DNA of 64,000 nucleotides from Alphaproteobacteria bacterium (lineage in GTDB: Bacteria; Pseudomonadota; Alphaproteobacteria; Rickettsiales; JABSSG01): NCBI GenBank assembly GCA_030426905.1, contig JAUHXQ010000002.1:248001-312000 (forward strand), read 5' to 3'. Under the pieces are notes generated by a model, which worked only from the letters and a program-made list of their open reading frames with translations, was not told the origin of the DNA and did no database searches. Shown one piece after another: positions 1 to 8,338 of the stretch. How positions within the stretch are numbered: position 1 is the first letter of the stretch; every line of letters starts with the position of its first letter. The position numbers and the translations under genes are program-made.

Positions 1-1322
1 ATAGTAAAATGATTATAAGGATTAGGTGAAGTATCTGTATAACCAAAATCATAATAATATTTTGCCACTACAGTTTGAAGAGAAATGCTTCTTGCTTCAG
101 AGCTATCATTGTCAGCTATAGCATTTTCCAGAAATAACCCTAACGGAGAATTGTCTCTTACATAATTCACATATTCTCTAGGAAGTTCGTAATTATTAAA
201 TTCTTGTGCTGAAATATCTAAAAGTTTGCCTGCATATATTATAACTTCTGCAGCTGCATCATTATATTTTTGCACTTTTTGAGCCGGATCTTTAATCCAA
301 CTAGCCTTTTCTAAAGCAATATCACTAATCAAACGGTCCCTAAGATCTACGTAGGGGTCCTTTATGATAGTATGCTTTGTTTCCATAAGTTCCTCTTTTA
401 AAGCATATAAGCCTGGTATAGGTGAACTATTATGCCTATACAACGCATCTATAACATAATGACCTACTTCATGAATAAACACAGAAGGTATAGTGAAAAA
501 CTTACCTGTATTTTTTGTTCCAACTTCAATTATATTATTATAAGGAGCATAGTGCGCACCGTCTATACGATCATCACTAAAAATAACTTTTACCTCATCT
601 CCTTGAGCAATATTAATAGCTAAAATAGTCAACATTTCTTTCGTCATTACATCTTTAGAATCGTATAGATCATTGTAAATATCTCTTACTTCTTCTACAG
701 ACAAGGATGGTGAATAAGTATGAGATAAAATTAAATCTACTGGAGAAGAGCTATTATCTACTTGGCCTGTAAATAAGGGTGCTTCTGCTTGATATTTTGC
801 TATATTAATATCTTGAATCAAACCTTCAGGTATATACTCTTTTAGTTCATTCATGGTAAAGAAAGGAGATATATATTCTTTTATAAATTCTTTATGTGAT
901 TTATTTATTTCTGTATCATTAGATGCATTCATCAGCCCGCCTACCTGATGTTGTAAATTTTGATCATGAGATAATAACAATTTTAACATCTCTTTTACTT
1001 GGTTGCGCATCTGCTTATACGAAAATTGTAGTTTATGCACATGATCAAAGTTATACTCAATAGAATCTATCAAATACTTAGTATAGTCTCTAATATCAAA
1101 AGTATTTTGAAGCTTTTTAGAAGACATCATAATTTTTATAGCATCAATATCAATACTCTCTATTGCTAAACCTAAATACGAGGGAGGATATTTCTCATAT
1201 AAGCATTTTAAATCTTCGTATTGCTTCTTTGTTAATAAATTTTTCTCAAAAGCTCTACGCTCATCGGGGTTGTCAAAATTGACTGACTGATATTTACAAA
1301 AATAACTCATTCTAATACCCAT
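1..1322 (-). CDS. Partial hypothetical protein with HEXXH zinc-metallopeptidase motif (C-terminus off the window)
   Basis: An uninterrupted minus-strand reading frame runs from an ATG at 1322 (second in-frame ATG at 1310) off the left edge, so about 440 N-terminal residues are visible and the 3' end is missing. The sequence FIHEVGHYV (bases about 453-479) holds a classic HEXXH zinc-binding and catalytic motif near residue 284. It is followed by an acidic/hydrophobic helix and then an Asp/Glu-rich region that could supply the third ligand, which I cannot assign. The first 200 residues are charged and helical, and no N-terminal signal peptide is evident. The HEXXH context is reminiscent of ATLF-like and other toxin-type peptidases, but no family is recognised with confidence. 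In a Rickettsiales-like genome it could be a secreted effector; that is inference. Confidence 0.6.
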   Translation of the reverse strand, partial: MGIRMSYFCKYQSVNFDNPDERRAFEKNLLTKKQYEDLKCLYEKYPPSYLGLAIESIDIDAIKIMMSSKKLQNTFDIRDYTKYLIDSIEYNFDHVHKLQFSYKQMRNQVKEMLKLLLSHDQNLQHQVGGLMNASNDTEINKSHKEFIKEYISPFFTMNELKEYIPEGLIQDINIAKYQAEAPLFTGQVDNSSSPVDLILSHTYSPSLSVEEVRDIYNDLYDSKDVMTKEMLTILAINIAQGDEVKVIFSDDRIDGAHYAPYNNIIEVGTKNTGKFFTIPSVFIHEVGHYVIDALYRHNSSPIPGLYALKEELMETKHTIIKDPYVDLRDRLISDIALEKASWIKDPAQKVQKYNDAAAEVIIYAGKLLDISAQEFNNYELPREYVNYVRDNSPLGLFLENAIADNDSSEARSISLQTVVAKYYYDFGYTDTSPNPYNHFT

Positions 1323-1474
1323 TTACTTCATGTTAATATATTTAATGCATCTTAATAAAAATCATTTGAAATGCAATAGTAAAAATATAACTGATGAGAA
1401 TTTCAAATTAGCATGTTCACAAACATTGCTCTAATTGCAAGAGAGAAATAAATTTGCATTAATTATTATAGGGT

Positions 1475-2212
1475 CTATTCTATAGGTAATGTTTCTACTT
1501 CGCATATTCCTGTAATAATCTTAACGTCATTCTCTGTGCCACCTGTAATTAATGTCATTACATCACCTCGCAACTGATTTATTTGATCTGAAAAGCTTAA
1601 CTTTTCAATGTTATTGGTTTTTGATTCGATCAAAGATAAGGCTTGTAGCTTATTACAAGATACATATAAAGAGTCTAATAATTCAGGACTTAAAGCTTTA
1701 TCTGCTTCTTCGTGCATCAAATGTATATAATCATTTTTTCTCTGCTCTGCTTTTTCTATTAAATATGACTGGTAGCGTGTTTTAGTGTAAGAATCAAGCT
1801 TAGACAACCCATATCTTACTCCACAGTAAGCTACCAAAGGTAAGGTTGAAAATTCTATAAATTTTGCACCTAGATTATCAATTATACGAGAAGATATATA
1901 TGACGCTGCTGTAACAAAATAGTAGTTATCACAAATTGCATGTATAGATTTAATAGTATCGTGAAACACAGTGCCTTCACTCAAATATTCAGAGGCAGCT
2001 TTATACTCTTCTTCTATTTTATTACGGTGTGTTTGTAGAGTTAAATACATCAATCCTAAATTCAAATCCATCATACTTAATGTGGCATTATAAGAAGAAT
2101 TTGAATTCAAAATATAATGTTTTGCATTATTATAAATTTTATCGTAACTTATTAAGCCTAATGACTCTTGTTTTTTTGTTGTAAACATGCTCATTATTTT
2201 AAAACTCTTCAA
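1475..2212 (-). CDS. Hypothetical protein, 245 aa, mostly helical
   Basis: No family is recognised. The protein begins MKSFKIMSMF and is rich in helix-forming residues. A moderately hydrophobic stretch lies at about residues 95-135 (YYFVTAASYISSRIIDNLGA, then a LPLVAYCGVRYGL segment) and may be a membrane-associated hairpin. Upstream on the minus strand, near 2240-2275, is a sigma70-like arrangement (TTGGCA and TAGTAA separated by 17). It is codirectional with the HEXXH gene downstream across a 152-bp gap. Codon and base composition match the neighbours. It could be a lineage-specific effector or inner-membrane protein. Confidence 0.6.
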   Translation of the reverse strand: MKSFKIMSMFTTKKQESLGLISYDKIYNNAKHYILNSNSSYNATLSMMDLNLGLMYLTLQTHRNKIEEEYKAASEYLSEGTVFHDTIKSIHAICDNYYFVTAASYISSRIIDNLGAKFIEFSTLPLVAYCGVRYGLSKLDSYTKTRYQSYLIEKAEQRKNDYIHLMHEEADKALSPELLDSLYVSCNKLQALSLIESKTNNIEKLSFSDQINQLRGDVMTLITGGTENDVKIITGICEVETLPIE

Positions 2213-2471
2213 TTAATACAATCTATTACTACCATATCTTAACTGTTTTGCCAAGATTGTGTTATCTCCAGTCTTAATAATAAGGTGTAGCGTTCCTCAA
2301 CTACCCATTGTTTGATAATAAATCTTCTATTGGTTATCTATTACAGCTAGAGCAATTTTTTTGAACACACTAATTCCAAATTCGCATTAACTACTAGTAA
2401 TAGACATAAAAACAAAAAGACAAAATTATTTGACATAAATTTTTAACCAAATTATATTTGGCAAATATAAG

Positions 2472-2555
2472 TGACACAGGGTGTTAGAAAAATTTATTCT
2501 GGCTGAGAATTTACCTGCAGAACCTGCTCTAGATAATACTAGCGAAGGGATGTCA
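2472..2555 (+). promoter_or_regulatory. TPP (thiamine pyrophosphate) riboswitch, THI element
   Basis: The conserved THI-box core is clear: AGGGTGTT (2478-2485), then GGCTGAGAA (2501-2509), then ACCTGC and GAACCTGCTCTAGATAATAC, ending in CTAGCGAAGGGA. The P1 helix closes with TGACA (2472-2476) pairing with TGTCA (2551-2555). The element lies 107 bases ahead of the thi5-like start and on its strand, so it should sense TPP and repress the thiamine operon. The rest of the gap from 2213 to 2661 holds no convincing gene; a minus-strand frame across 2426-2623 is only the antisense of this element. Confidence 0.95.
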
Positions 2556-2560
2556 ATTTT

Positions 2561-2597
2561 AATTACTATGTTAATTAACTTAGTTAATGTAGTAATT
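2561..2597 (+). promoter_or_regulatory. Stem-loop downstream of TPP aptamer, possible expression platform
   Basis: AATTACTA (2561-2568) pairs perfectly with TAGTAATT (2590-2597), and an inner stem ATTAAC (2574-2579)/GTTAAT (2583-2588) closes a 3-nt loop. It starts five bases after the aptamer. No U-tract follows, so it is not a classical intrinsic terminator. It may be an antiterminator partner or part of a Rho-dependent or translational switch. Confidence 0.45.
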
Positions 2598-2661
2598 AAT
2601 TCTGCATAATTATTATCTCTCATTTATCACCTTTGCGCTTTAACTTTAGATAGAGGCTACG

Positions 2662-3585
2662 ATGAAGAGACTTTCTTTCCTATTAAACTGGTATTTAAAT
2701 CCATATCATATTCCAATTGTTGTTGCAAAAGAGTTAGGCTTATACCGTAAACATAACATAGAGCTATCTTTATTAGAACCAACAGACCCTAGTGATGTGA
2801 CTAAAATTATTGGCAGCGGTGAAATAAAGTTAGGGCTAAAAGCAATGATTCATTGTTATGCTGCTAGAAGTAGATCATACAAAATAAAGTCTATAGGCAC
2901 TTTGTTAGACGAGCCACCAACAGGATTAATTTCGTTAAAAAGTAGCAATATCAAACAATTTTCTGATTTAGCTGGTAAAAGAATTGGCTATGTAGGAGAA
3001 TTTGGTAAAGTAATGATAGATAATTTAGCAGCTGAATTTGGCATAAAAAGCTCTGATTACACAGCTATTCGTATAGGTATGAATGCAACTCCAGCGATAA
3101 TCAGTGGCAAAGTAGATGCTGCTATAGGATTATCATGCTTTCAGCAGTTAGAATTAGAAGAACTTGGATACCCATGTAATTTACTCAGAATCGATGAATT
3201 AGCTAATTTAGGTTGCTGCTGTTTTTGCTCAATATTATTTATTGCTCACGAAGATATTATAAAATCTGACCCTGAAATAATCGAAAATTTTATGATAGCT
3301 ACCTTCCAAGCTATGCAATTTACTAGAGAATTACCTAACGAAGCATACGATTGTTTCACTAGAGCAAAATATAGTCAGAACCAAGATATAAATAAAAAAA
3401 TATTCCATCATTGTTTACCATTTTTTTCAAAAGAATTATTAAATGTCGAAAGAGATTGGAATAAAGTAGGAAATTACGCAAAAAGATTAAAATTAATAGA
3501 AAAAGATTACGATCCTATAGAATGTTATACAAATCAATTTGTAGAAAACATCCATCTTCACAAACCTTGTAAAGTAGCAATATAA
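2662..3585 (+). CDS. thi5: Thi5/NMT1-type HMP-P synthase (4-amino-5-hydroxymethyl-2-methylpyrimidine phosphate synthase)
   Basis: This is a strong match to the fungal THI5/NMT1 family by reading: FLLNWYLNPYHIPIV at the N-terminus, SDVTKIIGSGEIKLGLKAMIH, RIGYVGEFGKVMID, and the diagnostic CCCFC motif at residues 185-189. Yeast Thi5 binds PLP as a Schiff base on Lys62 and donates ring atoms from its own His66. The equivalents here are Lys60 and His64 in LGLKAMIH, both present, so the protein should act as a single-turnover enzyme making HMP-P from PLP and its own histidine with iron and oxygen. It has 307 residues (yeast about 340) and no signal peptide, which argues against the related periplasmic ThiY-type binding proteins. 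It is the first gene after the TPP riboswitch and lies 15 bp before thi4. Bacterial Thi5 proteins are known, for example in Legionella, but are rare. Confidence 0.93.
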   Translation: MKRLSFLLNWYLNPYHIPIVVAKELGLYRKHNIELSLLEPTDPSDVTKIIGSGEIKLGLKAMIHCYAARSRSYKIKSIGTLLDEPPTGLISLKSSNIKQFSDLAGKRIGYVGEFGKVMIDNLAAEFGIKSSDYTAIRIGMNATPAIISGKVDAAIGLSCFQQLELEELGYPCNLLRIDELANLGCCCFCSILFIAHEDIIKSDPEIIENFMIATFQAMQFTRELPNEAYDCFTRAKYSQNQDINKKIFHHCLPFFSKELLNVERDWNKVGNYAKRLKLIEKDYDPIECYTNQFVENIHLHKPCKVAI

Positions 3586-3600
3586 TAAAGGAGCAAAACA

Positions 3601-4434
3601 ATGCAAGAATCAAAATTATTTTCATCAGTATCAGAAAAAGAAATAAGCCGCGCGCTCATTAGAGAATACCACCAGCATCTTGACGATGCTATAGAATCAG
3701 ATGTAGCGATAGTAGGCGCAGGACCAGCGGGTTTAGTATCCGGACGTAAGTTAGCTAAAGCAGGATTCAAAGTAACAATCATTGAGCGCAACAATTATCT
3801 TGGTGGAGGCATGTGGATAGGTGGATATCTTATGAACAAAGTAACATTAAGAGATCCAGCTAACAAAATATTAGATGAGCTTAATATACCGTACAAAGAA
3901 TATCAAAAAGGCCTATATATTGCTGATTCACCATATTTTGCATCTGGTCTAATTAGAGGAGCATGTGAAGCAGGAGTAAAATTTCTTAACACTACCATAG
4001 TTGAGGACGTATTTATAAAAAACAAGAAAATTGCAGGCTTAGTAATAAACTCAACACCTGTAACTATGCTACCAAAGCTTATTACTTGTTTAGATCCAAT
4101 TATTATGGAAGCAAAGATGGTGATTGATGCAACAGGTCATGATGCTGTTATATGCAGGCTTCTTGAAAAAAGAAATTTACTGCAAAACAAAGGAATGGGA
4201 CCATTGTGGATAGAAGGATCAGAACAATCAATTGTTGAGAGAACCAAGGAAATATTCCCAAATTTAGTGATTGCTGGCATGTCTGTTTCTGAGCATACAG
4301 GAGTACCTCGCATGGGTCCTACTTTTGGCGGAATGTTACTTTCTGGTGAAAAAGCAGGAGATTTAGTTATTGAAATGCTGCAAAACAAACAGAACACTGA
4401 AAGAAAAAGTAATTTTATTGAAGAGAACATTTAG
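3601..4434 (+). CDS. thi4: Thi4-type thiamine thiazole synthase (sulfide/cysteine-dependent ADT synthase)
   Basis: Thi4 makes adenylated thiazole carboxylate from NAD and glycine. The 277-aa protein has the Rossmann start [11 protein letters not shown] (residues 34-44), [11 protein letters not shown] (67-77), and the C-terminal [13 protein letters not shown] signature (238-250). In yeast and plants a cysteine just before M-D-P donates the sulfur atom and is lost. The aligned position here is Cys163 in ITCLDP, so the suicidal cysteine appears present, unlike the His-containing archaeal-type multi-turnover enzymes. SD-like AAAGGAG lies at 3587-3593. It sits between thi5 and thiE and should be co-transcribed under the TPP riboswitch. 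Thi4 replaces the usual bacterial ThiG/ThiS/ThiF/ThiO set, none of which is seen in this window. Confidence 0.93.
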   Translation: MQESKLFSSVSEKEISRALIREYHQHLDDAIESDVAIVGAGPAGLVSGRKLAKAGFKVTIIERNNYLGGGMWIGGYLMNKVTLRDPANKILDELNIPYKEYQKGLYIADSPYFASGLIRGACEAGVKFLNTTIVEDVFIKNKKIAGLVINSTPVTMLPKLITCLDPIIMEAKMVIDATGHDAVICRLLEKRNLLQNKGMGPLWIEGSEQSIVERTKEIFPNLVIAGMSVSEHTGVPRMGPTFGGMLLSGEKAGDLVIEMLQNKQNTERKSNFIEENI

Positions 4435-4440
4435 TAATCA

Positions 4441-5100
4441 ATGACTTTAGCAGTGCAAAATTCACAACACCATAAATTACTCGGTATTTATGCTATATGT
4501 GATTTTGCCGTTACCGATATCCAAACAATCGCAAGAGTGATTTTAGAGGCAGCTATTCCAATTTGTCAAATAAGATCTAAAACTTTGGCAAAACAAGAAA
4601 TCATACATAAGACAAAGCAACTAAAATCACTCTTAGGCAACAAAGCAATTATCATCGTCAATGATGATTTAGATATAGCATTAGCTTGTACTGCTGATGG
4701 AATACATATTGGTCAAAATGATTTACCAATAAATATAGTAAAAAAGAATAGTCCAAAAAACTTTATTATTGGAGTAACGGTTCATTCTCCAGAGCAATCA
4801 GCTTATGCTGCTGATAGCGGAGCCAATTATATAGCTGCAGGAGCTCTATTCCCTACTATGACTAAAAAAAATGCAACTCTAATATCTCTAGATAATTTTA
4901 AGAATATCATTCAAGATAGTAAAATTCCTACCTGTGCAATCGGAGGAATTAATCAATCAAATATACAACAAATCATGGAATATGAACCAAAACCAAATAT
5001 GATTGCAGTGCATGCAGCTATATGGAAAAAAGATAACATTTTTCAGTCAGCTCAAAACTTAACTGCAAAATTTGCAATTCTAAATAAGTATAGTAGGTAA
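4441..5100 (+). CDS. thiE: Thiamine-phosphate synthase ThiE
   Basis: ThiE joins HMP-PP and thiazole phosphate to give thiamine phosphate. The TIM-barrel family motifs are visible: CQIRSK near residue 42, VNDDLDIALACTADGIHIGQ carrying the diphosphate- and Mg-binding residues, GVTVHS, AGALFPTMTKK (the GPIFPTxTK loop), and CAIGGI near the end. At 219 aa it is normal in length. It starts 6 bp after the thi4 stop without an obvious Shine-Dalgarno, suggesting translational coupling. ThiD, needed to make HMP-PP, is not in the window and must be elsewhere or replaced. Confidence 0.93.
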   Translation: MTLAVQNSQHHKLLGIYAICDFAVTDIQTIARVILEAAIPICQIRSKTLAKQEIIHKTKQLKSLLGNKAIIIVNDDLDIALACTADGIHIGQNDLPINIVKKNSPKNFIIGVTVHSPEQSAYAADSGANYIAAGALFPTMTKKNATLISLDNFKNIIQDSKIPTCAIGGINQSNIQQIMEYEPKPNMIAVHAAIWKKDNIFQSAQNLTAKFAILNKYSR

Positions 5101-5230
5101 TATTTTAGAACTATCTTCTAAGACTCCTTAATACTAACACCTATGAATAAATTGGACAAAAGAGCCATTTCATGTCATAGACACTGGCTATACCAATATA
5201 AATTATTTATAATATCCTTAGCAAAAAAAC

Positions 5231-6346
5231 ATGCTTGCAGGAAAAATGAATATCTTCAATAGAAATAAAGAAAGTTGTGATTGTGATAATCTGGTAGATA
5301 GTTTGTTTATTAATAATGATACACATATTTCTTTTATCACAGATGAAGTCGCAGAGTTGATAGATTACTGCATAAAAGATCAGGATGTTATCGTTATTAG
5401 TAATTATTCTATGGTGATTAATTCTACAAAACTCACTTGTGTATCCGCTAATACCCTAACTTTAATTTCACAGGAAGATGTCATTATACCTGCAGAAATA
5501 AATATAACTTTTAACTGCCCAGTTAAATTGAAATCAGGAATTAGAAACAAAAAAGATATAGGAAAAGTAATTTTTGAAGGTAGTAATAAGCAAGTTTTTA
5601 TGCAAGAAAACAATCTATTAAAAATTTATTATAATCCAGAAATTACCCCAGATACATACCAGCAACATAAGTATCATAATCCTTATGGTTATTTTGCTCA
5701 TGTTTCTCCTATAAATTTAGTCACTAGCTTCATGTTGGTGAATGATGTTCAAGACTTAAATGATATCCAAGCCTTTTTAGGTGGAAACTATGCATTATCA
5801 GACGACATAGATGCCTCAGCAACTAAAAAATGGTATCCTGTTTGCAGCAGATATTCTGGAGAATGCAACAACAAAGGATTTAAACCATTATATTGGCAAG
5901 AACGCTATATGCCTTTTTCAGGTCATTTCGATGGTAATGGTTTTTGTATAGAAAATTTATATATCAACAGAGAAAATGAGGATAATGTAGGCTTGTTCGG
6001 TGGAGCTTTAGGACAAGAATATCAGTATTCTGTTATAGAAAACTTATGTTTCAATAACTGTTCAGTAGTGGGTAGCAATAAAACAGCTCTTTTAATTGGT
6101 GATGGTTTATTTGTTGAGCTATCCAATATTGAAGTTACTAACTCTCAAGTTAAAACAAAATTTTTTGGTGGCATAGTAGCTGGGCAACTTGATTCTTTTA
6201 CCTATAGAAATATTAGCTGGGAAAATTCAAGTGTTACCGAAATAAGAGTCTTAGGTGAACATGAAAAATGCATAGGTAATTTATCTGGCGTGGCAAAGAA
6301 CATCGAAGATAATTGTGATGTATCCTTATTTTGTAAATGTGTATGA
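5231..6346 (+). CDS. GLUG-motif / beta-helix-like hypothetical protein, 371 aa
   Basis: The C-terminal half carries the pattern typical of GLUG repeats and beta-helix adhesins: YALSDDIDAS, then PFSGHFDGNGFCIENLYINR near residue 230-250, then NVGLFGGALG and repeating strand-like segments (VIENLCFNNCSVVGSNKTAL). The N-terminal half is also strand-rich (AEINITFNCPVKLKSG, GKVIFEG). There is no clear signal peptide, so it may not leave by Sec. An internal ATG at residue 6 (5246) is an alternative start. It lies 130 bp after thiE and ahead of another strand-rich small gene; a surface or secreted role is inferred from the fold only. Confidence 0.6.
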   Translation: MLAGKMNIFNRNKESCDCDNLVDSLFINNDTHISFITDEVAELIDYCIKDQDVIVISNYSMVINSTKLTCVSANTLTLISQEDVIIPAEINITFNCPVKLKSGIRNKKDIGKVIFEGSNKQVFMQENNLLKIYYNPEITPDTYQQHKYHNPYGYFAHVSPINLVTSFMLVNDVQDLNDIQAFLGGNYALSDDIDASATKKWYPVCSRYSGECNNKGFKPLYWQERYMPFSGHFDGNGFCIENLYINRENEDNVGLFGGALGQEYQYSVIENLCFNNCSVVGSNKTALLIGDGLFVELSNIEVTNSQVKTKFFGGIVAGQLDSFTYRNISWENSSVTEIRVLGEHEKCIGNLSGVAKNIEDNCDVSLFCKCV

Positions 6347-6482
6347 ATAAGAAAAATTTATTGCTTTAAGATCACGCATCTATCTTATAGTTCTATGCTT
6401 GCGATTAATTAAACTTAACTAACAATTGACATAATAGCTTTTTTATCTATTTTTACTTGATGTTAATAAGAGGGTACAGAAT

Positions 6483-6893
6483 ATGGATAAACTTAAATCA
6501 GTTAAATCTAAAATCATCAGAAGCGTTTTAGATATTATAGCTCATGATAAAATAGCAACTAAATTATTCAATACTATGTTAGATGCTATACCAAGTATAT
6601 TTTATACCAAAGGTACTAATACTATGGTAGCAGAAGAAACTTTATCCTGTGAAGGAAGTACTATAGCAGGAGGAAAAGAAGTAATAATAGATGCTTATGA
6701 AATAAATCTAGATCACTGTACTATAGCATCAAAAACAAAAATAATTATGCGAAACGTAGAAGATGTACAATGCGAAATGTCTTGTTTTGTTGCTCCAGAA
6801 ATACATTTAGAGAATTTTTCAGGAAATACTGAAGATTTTGACAGATGTTATTTTGGAGGACATGTACAAATTATAGAATCTACAGAATTCTAA
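6483..6893 (+). CDS. Small strand-rich hypothetical protein, 136 aa
   Basis: No family is recognised. A helical, basic N-terminus (MDKLKSVKSKIIRSVLDIIA) is followed by short beta-type repeats with alternating hydrophobics (TLSCEGSTIAGGKEVIIDA, INLDHCTIASKTKIIM), which look like one or two turns of a right-handed beta-helix, as in the preceding gene. AAGAGGG at 6468-6474 is a good Shine-Dalgarno. A weak sigma70-like TTGACA sits at 6426-6431. The protein ends in STEF, a tail type shared with other hypotheticals here. The next gene follows after 34 bp, suggesting co-transcription. Confidence 0.6.
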   Translation: MDKLKSVKSKIIRSVLDIIAHDKIATKLFNTMLDAIPSIFYTKGTNTMVAEETLSCEGSTIAGGKEVIIDAYEINLDHCTIASKTKIIMRNVEDVQCEMSCFVAPEIHLENFSGNTEDFDRCYFGGHVQIIESTEF

Positions 6894-6927
6894 ATTTTAA
6901 GGAACATTTACCAATAGGGGGTCAATT

Positions 6928-8139
6928 ATGAAAGATAAAGAATACATAGAAATGGTAACTCAATACGCTGAACAAGGCGATGTAGATGCACAATACATAC
7001 TAGGAGCTAGCTATGCTAAGGGAGAGAAAGTAAAACAAAACTATAAAAAAGCTTTTAAATGGCTAGATAAAGCTGCAAAACAAGATAACATAGATGCACA
7101 TTATCTTCTTGGAGTATTGCATTATAGCGGTCTTGGAATTAATCAAAATTACAAAAAGGCCTTTCATCATTTTAGCGAGGCTGCTGAATATAATCATTCA
7201 GAAGCTCTGTATAATCTTGCAGTAATGTATAATAGAGAGCAATATGTAAAAAAAGATAGTGAAAAAATTTTATCCTATCTAACCAAAGCATCTGAACAAA
7301 ATGCAATACTGGCACATTATGACCTAGGTTTACTATATTACGAGGGGAAATGGGTTAAAGAAGACCACAAGAAAGCGCTAGAGCTATTCACTAAAGCTGG
7401 TAAAGCTGGACATGAAAAAGCCCAGTTTAAAGTCGGAACAATTTATTATAAAGATGAAGACATAATTCAATCTTATGAGAAGGCCTTCTATTGGTTTACA
7501 AAAGCTGCTGAACAAGATGATCCAGATGCAATGCATAATCTTGGAATTATGCACCATCTAGGACAAAGTACAGAAATAGATAACAACAAGGCTGAAGAAC
7601 TGCTTAGCAAATCAATAAAATTAGGAAATACCGATGCATTATATGATCTTGGAGTTATGTATTACAGAGGCGCGATAAAAGGCAAAACTCTTACAGATGC
7701 ATTGTCACTATTTAATGAAGCTGCTAAATATAACAATACATATGCCATGTATAATGCTGGAATAATGTATATCCAAGGAAAAGGAACAGAAGCAAATCCC
7801 AAAAAAGCTTTAGAAATGTTTTCTAAATCTGCTGCATTAAACAATGCTCTTTCTAATTTCCAGCTTGCTAATTTATATTATGAAGGCAAAATAGTAGAAA
7901 AAGATATACAGCAAGCTTTAAATTTTCTTAAAAAATCCATGTATGACCTAAAACCTGAATCTCATTCTCGACTGTTACTTATAGAAGACTCAAATAGACC
8001 AAATATTGAAGAGCTTAAGAAAATGATATCAGTTACTGAAAAAATAATAGCTGATGGTGATTTAGACGCTCAAAATGCATTAGTAGAATTTTTATTAGGC
8101 GATACTACAGATAATCAACAAAACTACGATGAATTCTAA
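6928..8139 (+). CDS. Sel1-like repeat (SLR) protein, 403 aa
   Basis: About ten Sel1-type repeats of 35-36 residues fill most of the protein, with the family signature A-x-x-x-L-G-x-x-Y-x-x-G followed by YKKAFKWLDKAA (for example DAQYILGASYAKGEKVKQNY at residues 20-39 and DAHYLLGVLHYSG near 56). SLR proteins are alpha-solenoid scaffolds and are common among host-interaction proteins of intracellular bacteria. There is no signal peptide or membrane segment. A strong SD (AGGGGG) precedes the ATG. The C-terminus is acidic and ends NYDEF. Specific partners cannot be read from the sequence. Confidence 0.85.
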   Translation: MKDKEYIEMVTQYAEQGDVDAQYILGASYAKGEKVKQNYKKAFKWLDKAAKQDNIDAHYLLGVLHYSGLGINQNYKKAFHHFSEAAEYNHSEALYNLAVMYNREQYVKKDSEKILSYLTKASEQNAILAHYDLGLLYYEGKWVKEDHKKALELFTKAGKAGHEKAQFKVGTIYYKDEDIIQSYEKAFYWFTKAAEQDDPDAMHNLGIMHHLGQSTEIDNNKAEELLSKSIKLGNTDALYDLGVMYYRGAIKGKTLTDALSLFNEAAKYNNTYAMYNAGIMYIQGKGTEANPKKALEMFSKSAALNNALSNFQLANLYYEGKIVEKDIQQALNFLKKSMYDLKPESHSRLLLIEDSNRPNIEELKKMISVTEKIIADGDLDAQNALVEFLLGDTTDNQQNYDEF

Positions 8140-8262
8140 GCTATGCCTTTGTTTATTTTGATATAGGTTACTTTGACGAAGAAAGTTGTAGATTAGAAAT
8201 GAGTAACAACCCTTTCTCCTCTAATCTGTATACCATGTCTCCAGAACAGACCCTGATGTCTA

Positions 8263-8338
8263 TGGTGCCGATGAAGGGATTTGAACCCCCGACCTACTAT
8301 TTACGAAACAGTTGCTCTACCAGCTGAGCTACATCGGC
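8263..8338 (-). tRNA. tRNA-Thr (anticodon CGT)
   Basis: Read on the minus strand, the gene starts GCCGATG and folds as a complete cloverleaf. The acceptor GCCGATG pairs with CATCGGC, the D-arm is GCTCAGCTGGTAGAGC, the anticodon stem ACTGT/ATAGT carries the loop TTCGTAA (anticodon CGT, decoding ACG), the variable loop has 5 nt, and the T-arm contains GGTTCAAAT-type sequence with two G-U pairs. The CCA end is encoded (8263-8265). Confidence 0.95.

Noticed and set aside
2426-2623. Minus-strand open frame of 65 codons ahead of thi5
   Set aside because: It is exactly antisense to the TPP riboswitch, whose conserved bases explain the sequence; no SD and no protein-like composition.
2662-3585. ThiY-type periplasmic pyrimidine-binding protein
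   Set aside because: There is no signal peptide, no ABC permease or ATPase beside it, and the CCCFC motif plus Lys60/His64 are diagnostic for Thi5 synthases.
7662-7844. Small minus-strand frame inside the Sel1 gene
   Set aside because: It is a shadow frame of the repeat protein without its own SD or promoter.
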